A DNA stretch of 64,000 nucleotides, taken from NCBI RefSeq assembly GCF_000238315.3, contig NZ_CP011924.1, positions 2,733,501-2,797,500 of the forward strand, read 5' to 3'. Origin of the DNA: Pseudoalteromonas piscicida. GTDB taxonomy: Bacteria; Pseudomonadota; Gammaproteobacteria; Enterobacterales; Alteromonadaceae. This document shows, in pieces, positions 27,137-36,024 of the stretch. Positions within the stretch are counted from its first letter, which is position 1, and the number at the start of each line of letters is the position of its first letter. The position numbers and the translations under genes are program-made. The notes below the pieces were generated by a model that saw only the letters and a program-made list of their open reading frames with translations, did no database searches and had not been told where the DNA came from.

Positions 27137-27549
27137 GTAAGTCAGAAAATACAAGATTAGAGCTTCTAAACGCCATTGACAGGATACTTTCTGGCAATAC
27201 CATACGTATTGATGCAAAACGTGGGTTAAGCGCGATTGCGGTCGAAGAGGAAGCTAATCTCGGTAATGGCTCAGCTTATTACTACAAAGACGTAATCGAA
27301 AAAATAAAGCAACTCAAGTCAAAAGCGATCACAAAAAAACAAGTACAGCAAAACTCTGATGTCACTAAGCTACGAGAAAAGCTTGCCAATGAAAAGCGAT
27401 TAAAAGAAAAGTACCGCGATGAAGTAACTAGCCTTAAAGAACAGATGTCGCTAATGGCAGCTACTCACAACGCTCTTGCATTATCGAACCATCAGTTTCT
27501 TAAAAAAATAAATGATTTAGAATGTGAGCTACATTTGATAAAAAAGTAA
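27133..27549 (+). CDS. Small TnpC/GmtX-like mobile-element protein
   Basis: This 138-residue protein starts at TTG 27133, overlapping the preceding decayed frame. It has an N-terminal helix-turn-helix-like region (LLNAIDRILSG…, LSAIAVEEEANLGNGSAYYY) followed by a coiled coil (LREKLANEKRLKEKYRDEVT). Small proteins of this plan accompany tyrosine recombinases in Tn554-type elements (TnpC) and in the gamma-mobile-trio islands (GmtX). The match is from memory of the family plan, so the exact assignment is uncertain. It is the only mobility gene left in the island. Confidence 0.55.
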   Translation: MSKSENTRLELLNAIDRILSGNTIRIDAKRGLSAIAVEEEANLGNGSAYYYKDVIEKIKQLKSKAITKKQVQQNSDVTKLREKLANEKRLKEKYRDEVTSLKEQMSLMAATHNALALSNHQFLKKINDLECELHLIKK

Positions 27550-27589
27550 TCACCCAACCCTATAAAGTCAATAAAAAGGAACGCTTATC

Positions 27590-30500
27590 ATGACTTCAAA
27601 TGGCTCTATTCAGATGCCGAATTTCTTTATTTATATAAAAACTCTCATTATAGGTTTTTTGATAGGTGAAGCTTTTTACTTTGGCTACTTTTTGGGAGAG
27701 CCTGCCTCGGCAGAGTTCAGAAGGTTATTAAAAAATGGTGTTGAAACTGGCTTTCGTTGGTTAAGTTCACATATTGAAAGCTTTAACCTCATCGCGTATT
27801 CGACATATGTTTCGCTTGCGCTCCTTATCTTAATTCCGGTCTTGATCACTTTATTTGTCCTGATCCCATATTTAAAAACAAGGGGGACAAAAAAGGACTT
27901 AATGTTATTAGTAAAGAGTAAGCGGTTGGACCTGCTATTCACGCTACTCTTAGGTGGTCTCATCCAATACAAATTACTTCCACAACTCGAAATAGTGCAC
28001 GTACATATCAACAGCCTTCCTTACTTCGTTGCTATTACTGTTTTACTTTTCTTCTTAATCATTTTTTATTCTTCAACTCGAAATGTTAATACGCAGAATG
28101 ATGCAGAGCAGCAAACAGCAAATACTTTTGTAAATGATGAACCGATTGAAGATGAAGACTATGATTTTCTAGATATGAATGAGCAGGTCAAAAATTTTGC
28201 TGACCAAGTAATATCTTGTAGCTCTTCAACCAGTCTAGTGTTTGGTGTCGATGGTCCATGGGGAGTTGGTAAAAGCAGTTTAATCAATATGGCTGAGCGT
28301 CACTGGAAAGAGAGCAACAACGAAGGCAAGCTCGTCATATGCCGATTTGAACCTCTGCGACATGCATCGGAAAATAACATAACACAAAGACTCATAACCG
28401 AAATAACCACATCAATACAAAAAAAAGTTTTTGCTCCAGAATTAACAAGCGCGGCATCCAGGTATTCCCGCTTAGTAAAAGGCACAGCAAACATCTCTCT
28501 ATTCGGTGTAAAACTTTCTTTATCGCACACACCTGAAAGTATTGATGATTTACTAGAGGATATCGATAGTGCATTAAAGCGACTGGGCTTACACATAATT
28601 ATAGTTATCGATGATTTAGATATATTAGATCCTAAGTCAGTAAATAATGTACTCTTCGCGACTAAACAATCATTTAAACTTTCACAAGCGACTTATGTAC
28701 TTTGCTATGACACTGAGGTTCTTATCGGTGACCAAGATGATAAGTCCAAAGCTCGAGAGTTTTTAGAAAAGTTTATAACTGTAAAACTAAACTTGCTTGT
28801 AGACACTAAAGACCTCATCAAGTATCTACGATATAGCTGGCAAAGTGGTGAGAGCCTAGAGCTTGTCCCACCTGATACAAAAGAGAAGCTCAGCTCTGTG
28901 CTAACTGAACTCGCTGATATACTTGAAAGCGAACATGCAGCTGAATACCTTCCTCTTGTTGGGAGCTTTAGAAAGCTTAAACGGCTTGTAAACACCATGA
29001 TATTGATGCAACTGGAATCGAGTAGTTTAGCCGAGACTGATTTTAATAAACGAGATTTGATAAACCTAATTTTACTACATTTAAACTACCCTGGTTTGTT
29101 TAGGCGCATTTATCTTGAAGAAACATGTGACACGCAAGGTAATTTTTCAGTAAGAAAAGGTGATAATGGAAAAAGCTGGCAAAACTCAGGGCAATTCAAC
29201 AAAATTATTGAGGAGCAAGAACACAATGCACAGTTTCTTCTTCGACACCTGTTTGCTGTCGACACTCTAAAGATTAAAGATAGCAATGATTACCGTTTAA
29301 ATGATGAATTTAGATACTCGAGAGCTTGTTTTAACTCAGGTCAATTTAGAAACTTAGAGAAATTTCTAAAGCTGATTATTCGTTGTGTTAAACCAGAACC
29401 AAAAGAAACTTTTATCCTCTATAAAGCAGCCGTAGATGAGGTAATTTCAGGTCTTATGGTTTCTGAAGTATTAGAAAGTGAAGATCGGATTAATAGCATT
29501 GACGCATACGATAAGTTTTGGACTTTGCTAGTTTCTCATTCTGGAAAACTTGATAGAACAGTAGTCGATGACCTTATACCGACATTAATCTCTCACATAC
29601 AAAATTCCTCAATACTTTTCGATACTCCAAATAAATTAAGACAGCGACTAGTTCTGTCTCTGATCCACGTTTTAAATCAATGTGGGTGGGGAGAGGATGA
29701 AAAAAGCAGAGTCAGATATAGCGCGTTAGATTGCAAGGAAATAGCATGGCGGATATTTGGTAGCAACCAATACAAAAATAAAGGAATACTACAGAAGTTC
29801 ATTACCAATTCGCAAAGCATCTTAGGGTGGAAGGACCTAATGCTTTTTAGACTATACTGCTCGGCGGATCGAGGTGGCCAGTATTTTAACTTAAGTGCAG
29901 CTTTGATTAAGGATCAAAATAACGATGGAGAGACTACTGGCTCAGTCAACTTAATCGCAACCGTCGAAATGAGAAAAATATCCCAAGAAGTATTTTCTTT
30001 ATTTAAGAGAAATTATATAGACGAAAGTGTCAATTTCTTCGACGAAATAGCCAAAGTGCCAGAGATTGAATTTAGCGGTAAAGGCGTTCTAAAGGAAGAA
30101 GATAATTATACTGGCTCTCTTGAGTTTTCACAAAGAATAGCTATAACACGCACTTACATCCTTAGAGCGGTGTTGCATCAACTGGCAAATAGTTTCCCTC
30201 CAACCGGAAGTGGTGTTGGATGTGGTTTTTATGATGAAACTGGTACTGAAGATAAGCATGGTATTGCTATCAAGATGAATGAGTATCTGTTCGAAGTTTG
30301 CTTTAACCCAGAATCAAAAGAGAGTAATGCACTACACTTTATAGACTATTGCTTAGCGCACCTGACTGACAGTTTTTTCCACAATGACAGTTCAAATGGC
30401 CCTGTAGCTAAAAAGGAAGAGCTGTTGGGTCCATTAAACCCCGAACAGTTCAAACCTTTTTGGAAAAAACACAAAGGTAAAATCATCGAGGTTGCTAAGC

Positions 30501-30637
30501 AAAGTACCAACCAAAATAGAAAAGTATACACACCTAATTACATAGCTATTTACAGCGATGACTTAACAATGGTTCTTAACGTTCTTGAAGAAATTGCAGA
30601 AGAACCTAACGAGCAAGACAGACAAGAAACGGACTAA
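27590..30637 (+). CDS. KAP-family P-loop NTPase with N-terminal membrane segments
   Basis: This 1015-residue protein has hydrophobic segments at about 11-35, 67-93, 115-130 and 143-162, then a KAP NTPase domain. Walker A is GPWGVGKSS at 222-230 and Walker B IIIVIDDLDILDP, with Asp 341-Asp 344. The membrane-anchored start followed by the KAP domain is typical of bacterial KAP proteins, several of which act in anti-phage loci. The 600-residue C-terminal part has no recognised domain and may sense or act. It is followed by a small membrane protein gene after a single base and is probably co-expressed with the next two genes. Confidence 0.85.
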   Translation: MTSNGSIQMPNFFIYIKTLIIGFLIGEAFYFGYFLGEPASAEFRRLLKNGVETGFRWLSSHIESFNLIAYSTYVSLALLILIPVLITLFVLIPYLKTRGTKKDLMLLVKSKRLDLLFTLLLGGLIQYKLLPQLEIVHVHINSLPYFVAITVLLFFLIIFYSSTRNVNTQNDAEQQTANTFVNDEPIEDEDYDFLDMNEQVKNFADQVISCSSSTSLVFGVDGPWGVGKSSLINMAERHWKESNNEGKLVICRFEPLRHASENNITQRLITEITTSIQKKVFAPELTSAASRYSRLVKGTANISLFGVKLSLSHTPESIDDLLEDIDSALKRLGLHIIIVIDDLDILDPKSVNNVLFATKQSFKLSQATYVLCYDTEVLIGDQDDKSKAREFLEKFITVKLNLLVDTKDLIKYLRYSWQSGESLELVPPDTKEKLSSVLTELADILESEHAAEYLPLVGSFRKLKRLVNTMILMQLESSSLAETDFNKRDLINLILLHLNYPGLFRRIYLEETCDTQGNFSVRKGDNGKSWQNSGQFNKIIEEQEHNAQFLLRHLFAVDTLKIKDSNDYRLNDEFRYSRACFNSGQFRNLEKFLKLIIRCVKPEPKETFILYKAAVDEVISGLMVSEVLESEDRINSIDAYDKFWTLLVSHSGKLDRTVVDDLIPTLISHIQNSSILFDTPNKLRQRLVLSLIHVLNQCGWGEDEKSRVRYSALDCKEIAWRIFGSNQYKNKGILQKFITNSQSILGWKDLMLFRLYCSADRGGQYFNLSAALIKDQNNDGETTGSVNLIATVEMRKISQEVFSLFKRNYIDESVNFFDEIAKVPEIEFSGKGVLKEEDNYTGSLEFSQRIAITRTYILRAVLHQLANSFPPTGSGVGCGFYDETGTEDKHGIAIKMNEYLFEVCFNPESKESNALHFIDYCLAHLTDSFFHNDSSNGPVAKKEELLGPLNPEQFKPFWKKHKGKIIEVAKQSTNQNRKVYTPNYIAIYSDDLTMVLNVLEEIAEEPNEQDRQETD

Positions 30638-30638
30638 A

Positions 30639-31124
30639 ATGGAAGCTATAGCCCAAACAATTACTATACTCACAGCTCTGGGGGCAATTGTTCTAACATG
30701 CTGGACTCTTAAAATTCAACGCCAGCACAACCGAATTTCGGTTGCGCCACGTTTATGTGACTGGCTTCATACTGAAGATAATTCCGTGCACTACGATATC
30801 ATAAACAAAGGACTAGGTACTGCAAAAGTGGGCAAGTTCATATTTATAGTCGATGGACAAGAAATGTGTTGGTCAGAGTTCGATAAAGACATCCGCAATT
30901 ACTTTGAAAAAGAGCTAAATGATACTCATCAACACACTTCTGGCTTATCTTCAGATAGTTATATAGCCAAAGATGAAAGAATACGCGTACTTGAGCTTCA
31001 TTTTTTGCCGGAATTAGAACTCTCCCATATTCTCGAACGACTTACGAAACGGTATCAGTTGCAGATTGAGTATCACTCTCTTTATGAAGAGCCGTTCACG
31101 TACAAATCGAACCTAAATGACTAA
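30639..31124 (+). CDS. Small membrane-anchored protein linked to the KAP NTPase, unknown function
   Basis: ATG 30639 lies one base after the KAP stop and gives 161 residues. One N-terminal membrane helix (ITILTALGAIVLTCWTLKI) is followed by a soluble domain with beta-rich sequence (VHYDIINKGLGTAKVGKFIF). This plan is frequent among small partners of NTPase defence genes. A longer frame starting at 30585 would overlap the KAP gene and is not preferred. Function unknown; a membrane partner of the KAP protein is the simplest reading. Confidence 0.65.
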   Translation: MEAIAQTITILTALGAIVLTCWTLKIQRQHNRISVAPRLCDWLHTEDNSVHYDIINKGLGTAKVGKFIFIVDGQEMCWSEFDKDIRNYFEKELNDTHQHTSGLSSDSYIAKDERIRVLELHFLPELELSHILERLTKRYQLQIEYHSLYEEPFTYKSNLND

Positions 31125-31142
31125 CTATTGAAGGAGCAACTG

Positions 31143-31490
31143 ATGTCAAAAATTGAAATTGAGAAAGAGCTCACTGAGCTAAAAACAAAGTTTGCTGAGC
31201 TAATGCATATGTTTGAAGAGTTCGAATCGAACAAAGCATTTATATCAGCCCAATATTCGGCTTTAAAACAACAAGTGACTAACCGTGCAAAGGAATTAGA
31301 AAAGTTAAATAAAAGTGGGGAGTTGAGCGCGGATGAAAAGCATTTTCTATTACCTTGCATCAAAAAAGTAGGCTTATGCTGTATTGCTAAAGTTGGTGCA
31401 ACTGATAAAGGAAAGCTCAGTTCATCCATCTACGATGGCGAAGACTATTGCTCATATTGGTTGACTGAATTAGAAAAACAGGAGCGATAA
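31143..31490 (+). CDS. Coiled-coil protein of the KAP operon, unknown function
   Basis: ATG 31143 follows AAGGAG at a good distance and gives 115 residues. The N-terminal 65 residues form a coiled coil (IEKELTELKTKFAELMHMFE, KELEKLNKSGEL). The C-terminus has LLPCIKKVGLCC and YCSYWLTELEK. Its stop overlaps the next start (TAATG at 31488-31492), which couples it to the nuclease-NACHT gene. No family is recognised. Confidence 0.6.
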   Translation: MSKIEIEKELTELKTKFAELMHMFEEFESNKAFISAQYSALKQQVTNRAKELEKLNKSGELSADEKHFLLPCIKKVGLCCIAKVGATDKGKLSSSIYDGEDYCSYWLTELEKQER

Positions 31491-33745
31491 TGAACTGTGA
31501 AATTTTCAATGTGATAAATAACATGGGAGAAGACGACTTCTCTCAAAAAGTGGTCGCTGAATTATACAAGGAGCTTGGGTTTGAAAGAACAATTTTTAAT
31601 GGTGGCCCTTTTGAATATGGTAAGGATCTAATTTTTACAAAAGATCTAGGTATAGATGAATACAGAATCCATATATAAAGTAAAAAGCTTAATAATTGTA
31701 CAAGAAAAGCTGATATAAATGCACTTTTCAGACAGCTTAATGAATGCATTAATCATGGTTCATTTAATGAAAAGGGGGTGAGAGTCCCTGCTAATAAAGT
31801 CTATTTAGCATGCCCAGAAGTTGTCGATGATAGAATGAAAGATAAAATTTTCAACGGGTTTAAAAAAGGTGAAGAACCTGAAATCTTAGACGGAGCCACA
31901 CTAGTAAAAATCATTAAGGAAAAGGCCCCTAAACTTTATGAAAAACTAAAACCTGACAACTTTAAGATTTTTGAAAATAAAGAGATAGAAAAAACAAATC
32001 ATGAGCTATTAAATGCTATAAAAGCTGAATCTTATATTGACATAAAAACGATATATAACGACCTTTCATTTTTTCTTGGAAATATAGAAAGTAAAGAGGC
32101 TCTTAGTTCAGTAGCCATCCCAGATAATAGAGAGCCAAGTGTTAATTATTTAACATGGAATACGGTAAAAGAGTCCTTAATGGAAATAGAAGACACATTT
32201 GAAGTAAAGCTAATTGAAGAAAGTGAATTAGTAAAAGCTGAAAAGAGTATAGAAAGGCAAAAAATCGAGTTCTCATCTAAAAACAAAGGAAATATAGAGA
32301 TAGAAAAAAACACTTTTATAAAATTAAATAAAAAAAGTTTAGCAAACCACCTCAATGAATTACTCAACCAACAGAGAAGTTACATACAATCAATAAATAA
32401 AGAACCAAAACCAAATGAAATAATAAAACTTCTAAATAGCACAGGCAAGTCTTTAAAACTTTTAGATATGTTGGAAGAAAAATCTAGATATATTGGTAAA
32501 ACTATAGACTTTAAAGAATCAATACCAATGAAGCCTTTGACCGTATCACCATTTTTTATTTTTGACACTCATAAAAACCTTGCTGTTTATGGTAAAGCTG
32601 GTGCAGGAAAAACAACAACTCTTAGCCAGTATGCAAAGTACAAAATAGAGAAAGATCCTAGCAGCGTAATTCACTTAAGGCTCAACAAAATTCAACAAGA
32701 CTATATTGAAAGAAAGAACCACTTTGATGATTACAGCAAAAATATAATTTACAGCTTTATTTGTATCAATTCAAAAATGGAAGAAAGTAAGAAATCTATA
32801 GATTTCATTGTTGAATTTTTAGACAAAAAGGTAACATTAATACTTGACGGTTTAGATGAAATATATAATTCAACCCCAAGCATACTGCAAGAAATCGAAG
32901 ATTTAGTAAGAAAACACAATAATTTACAAATTATAATTTCAACTCGAGATTGCGTATCCTACTTAAAAGAAATTGAATTTTTAGGCGTAACTTTAGAGCC
33001 ATTCACCAAAGAGCAACTTTTTAAGTTTATAAAAACTTACAATGGAGAAAATAACTTTAAAGAGATAAAAAGAGAGATTCAAAAAAACAAGCTTTATGAG
33101 ATCATAAACACCCCGTTACTAGCAACTGTTGCTTGTGAGCTTTATAACCAGGGAATAAAGTCATTTTCAAATGAGAATGAAATTTACAATGCAAGGCTAA
33201 GACTATTAACTGGTGAATATGACTCTTATAAAAAAATAAAACCAAGAACAAACCTTCATACTGAACATCTACAAAACTGCGCAATTGAGCTTGCCTATTA
33301 TATGCATGTAAATGAATTCCGGGGTTACGATAAAGTTTCAGCTGTAAAATATTTACTTAAAAATACAGGGTACGAAAAGAAACTTATAGAAAATCTACTC
33401 CACTCTCTGCAATATGACTGCAACATCTTATTCTTTGATACTAGTGAACAGAAGTATCACTTCGGCCACATTAGATTTCAAGAACACCTAGCAGCAGTAG
33501 CTATAAAATCTAAACCTGAATTTGACTGGGTGGAAAAATTATCGAGTAATTTTTGGAGGGGAGCTCTTAGTCTTTACGCCCAAAGCAACAGTATCGAGTT
33601 TTTAGTTAATCGACTAGGCGAACAAAGGAGCGTTACTAGCGAACAACTAACTTCACTAAAGCACATAGTAAAAAGCTCACCGTTAGCCTTGAATAGACAC
33701 TTGGTAGACTTCCTATCAATCGGTAGGCCTATTTTGCTAGGTTAA
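31490..33745 (+). pseudogene. Nuclease-NACHT (STAND-type) gene interrupted by an in-frame TAA
   Basis: Codons 1-62 and the long downstream frame are in the same reading frame, separated only by TAA at 31676-31678, so this was one gene of about 751 codons. The N-terminus is restriction-endonuclease-like (YGKDLIF, then YRIHI-stop-SKKL). The centre has a NACHT NTPase: Walker A YGKAGAGKTTT near 32591 and Walker B LILDGLDE near 32840. The C-terminus is helical. Family logic (VQVKSxKL) puts the stop at the nuclease lysine. The downstream part could restart at GTG 31778 without the nuclease. Base composition is much richer in A and T than the neighbours, a sign of transfer. Confidence 0.8.
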
Positions 33746-33942
33746 TGAAGCTTCAGTTTAATAATTAGTAATTTATAAATCATGTTATTCTGTTTTGAGA
33801 TCTGGAAAACTATTTTCCAGACCTCAAAAAAGTCCAAATTTCTTTGCGTTTTTTCACTTTTTCTGGAAAAGTCTTCTAGACTAGATGGTGCGTAGATTTC
33901 CAGAGTATTTTCAGATTTGGATGTACATAGTAAGATCAGACC
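33746..33942. repeat. Cluster of TCTGGAAA inverted repeats beside the right island boundary
   Basis: No gene is present. The octamer TCTGGAAA occurs at 33801 and 33862, and its complement TTTCCAGA at 33814 and 33897. The first pair makes a nine-pair hairpin with a three-base loop (33801-33821); the second pair is spaced by 27 bases. The cluster ends 38 bases before the right direct repeat. It is not followed by a T run, so it is not a standard terminator; recombinase or accessory-factor sites are a better guess. Confidence 0.5.
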
Positions 33943-34022
33943 ATGAGGTAACAGACTGATTTAATTATCAAATTATCTTTTAAAAATAAAACGCGAGCCG
34001 CAGACAAGCTCGCGTTTTTTAT
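33943..34022 (+). repeat. Right direct repeat of the gor-associated island (attR-like, includes terminator)
   Basis: The repeat copies the gor stop region and terminator found at 26619-26700: ATGAGGTAACAGACTG, then the hairpin ACGCGAG/CTCGCG with six T at 33987-34020. There is no gor coding sequence before it. The copies differ at about seven positions, so the insertion is not very recent or the element carries its own diverged version. The terminator also faces the convergent hydrolase gene. Confidence 0.8.
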
Positions 34023-34069
34023 ATGTTAACTCAACGCTTCAAGCGCTCATCTAGCAAACTGGATTGGTG

Positions 34070-35893
34070 TCATTGGTTCGCAAGCTCAGTCAATGCCTGC
34101 TTGATAAGCGCAGGATGGGTAAATGGGATCAGGTGCTCAGTTGATGATATTGGTAAGTATTGCCCACCGCTGGTTTCAGCAACTTCTTGCGACCATTTTC
34201 TCCCCTCAGCCTCCCATTTTATTAGATTGGCTTTCGCTTCTTCAGAGTCTGCATTGGCAATATCTAGTTTTTCAAACTCACTGTCTATCACTGAAATCGG
34301 AATGCTGCTGTCTGGCTGCCAGTTTCTTACTAACTCCAAGTCATCATGGTAGTTCATCATTTCGTGTACTCGAGTAAGTTGAGCTGCAACACTATGGCGG
34401 GTTTGCATGATGTGATTGAAATATTGCCAATCCATGTAGTCTGCAAACTCACTCCCTTCAAGCAGAGCTTCAATGTGCGCCTGTTCTTCAGCTATTTTTC
34501 CATCCATTTTTTCTTGCCAATTACCGGCAGCAACATGATCAATCAAGTCTTGTCCGTATTGACGATAAACGTCAACTGGGTAACCTTGATACTGAGCAAT
34601 AGAATGTGGCAGCAAAATATCTGGATCTAACCACAACATGCTTGCTATCTTTTGCTTAAATTCCTGTGATTTTTGCATCGCAATTAACGGCACCGAGTTA
34701 CTATTTGCGTAACTCAACAAATGCACATCACTGAGATTGAGCTTTTCAAATAGTACTGGAAGGTCGTGTGCAAATTTATTCATGGAAGGCGTGTCATCGA
34801 CACTACTTAACCCCAGCCCTAGCCTATCAATGACGTAAACATTAAAACTGTCTGCTAAGTAAGGCTGTAGTAACGCGAACCAAGCACTGTCACTATGAAA
34901 ATGCATATTCGCACCCGAGAGCATGACCACAATTGGTTTATCAGTGTGCTGTTTTAATTGTCGAACATGGTAATAATCGTTGTTTACTGCGATAAGATCA
35001 GAACCTTGGGGCAGCGCATAACGACTTGTCGATTCAAAAAATGTCATTATCGATTCGGTGGTATGGACAGGTGGTAAATTCCAACTATGATGAGCCCCGT
35101 CTACACTAATTAGCTGCGTTTGAATATTGCGATTAGGATAGTGAGTTAACGTCACGCCTTCCGCTATTTCTTCATCAACAGATAAAGCAGCCTCATAATT
35201 TAAGTTAGCAATAATTTTAATCGCTTGAGGTGACGAGAGTAGCCCAAAATTTGCGTGACTTTTGCCATTATAAGGCAATACTGAGTCTGCTTTACCGTGC
35301 ATAATTCGGTAGTTTGTAGGTGTCGAAAAATTACAGCTATCACCTAATTGGTAGGACATAGGTGCTGCAACCGTTACTATCGCATTAAACGTCCCCGAGC
35401 GGTTACATAATAGGTTTTGTACAAATAACCCGCCTTGAGAAAAGCCAGTCGCATAAATTTCACCGTCAATGACATCATATTTGGCTTTTATTTCCGCAAT
35501 CATCTGATCAACAAAGCCTAAGTCATCTACACCTAAACGATGTGCCTTGTTACAACCACAACCTTCATTCCACTCTTCATTTTTTGATTTAGGATAAACG
35601 ACGATATAATCATCGCTTTGCTCATGTAACTTGGTTAAACCAGCCATACCGTAAGCAGTGCCTCCAGAACCATGAAAGGCCAACATCAGCTTGTACGCTT
35701 TATGTGGCTTTTCAATCGGCTTCATATAATAGTAACGCTCATTGAGTTGATGAACCTCAAAACCATTTACGGGCTTTAACACTCCATCGTCATTGCTTGA
35801 CGCCTTTTTGCTGTCGCTACTGCTGCCACAGCCCGCGACTAAAGCTGCGAGTGTTAAACCTAACGCCTGTTTTAAATACATTCGACTTGTCAT
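34070..35893 (-). CDS. Lipoprotein with PHB-depolymerase/esterase-like domain fused to a second alpha/beta hydrolase domain
   Basis: ATG 35893 is preferred: AGGA sits at the right distance and the product starts MTSRMYLKQALGLTL with lipobox LVAGC, giving 607 residues. The first half has HGSGG and the nucleophile motif GFSQGG of the LpqC/PHB-depolymerase-like esterases. The second half resembles an alpha/beta hydrolase (VIDRLGLGLSSVDD), but its expected GxSxG elbow reads LLSYANSNS and looks inactive. It is probably anchored to the envelope. It is divergent from the ToxR-like regulator at 36025, which may control it. Confidence 0.75.
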   Translation of the reverse strand: MTSRMYLKQALGLTLAALVAGCGSSSDSKKASSNDDGVLKPVNGFEVHQLNERYYYMKPIEKPHKAYKLMLAFHGSGGTAYGMAGLTKLHEQSDDYIVVYPKSKNEEWNEGCGCNKAHRLGVDDLGFVDQMIAEIKAKYDVIDGEIYATGFSQGGLFVQNLLCNRSGTFNAIVTVAAPMSYQLGDSCNFSTPTNYRIMHGKADSVLPYNGKSHANFGLLSSPQAIKIIANLNYEAALSVDEEIAEGVTLTHYPNRNIQTQLISVDGAHHSWNLPPVHTTESIMTFFESTSRYALPQGSDLIAVNNDYYHVRQLKQHTDKPIVVMLSGANMHFHSDSAWFALLQPYLADSFNVYVIDRLGLGLSSVDDTPSMNKFAHDLPVLFEKLNLSDVHLLSYANSNSVPLIAMQKSQEFKQKIASMLWLDPDILLPHSIAQYQGYPVDVYRQYGQDLIDHVAAGNWQEKMDGKIAEEQAHIEALLEGSEFADYMDWQYFNHIMQTRHSVAAQLTRVHEMMNYHDDLELVRNWQPDSSIPISVIDSEFEKLDIANADSEEAKANLIKWEAEGRKWSQEVAETSGGQYLPISSTEHLIPFTHPALIKQALTELANQ

Positions 35894-36024
35894 GTTGGCC
35901 ATTCCTATTTTATTGTTTTCATGTACTCTAAATACTTTGAAAAAGGCCGCGACGAATTCACATGAAATCGTTGTGAGGAATTCCTTACCAATAAATATAA
36001 ACAATATAATCAAAGGGATAATAA

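Noticed and set aside
33797..33825. Rho-independent terminator after the NACHT gene
   Set aside because: The hairpin is strong but no T run follows on either strand.
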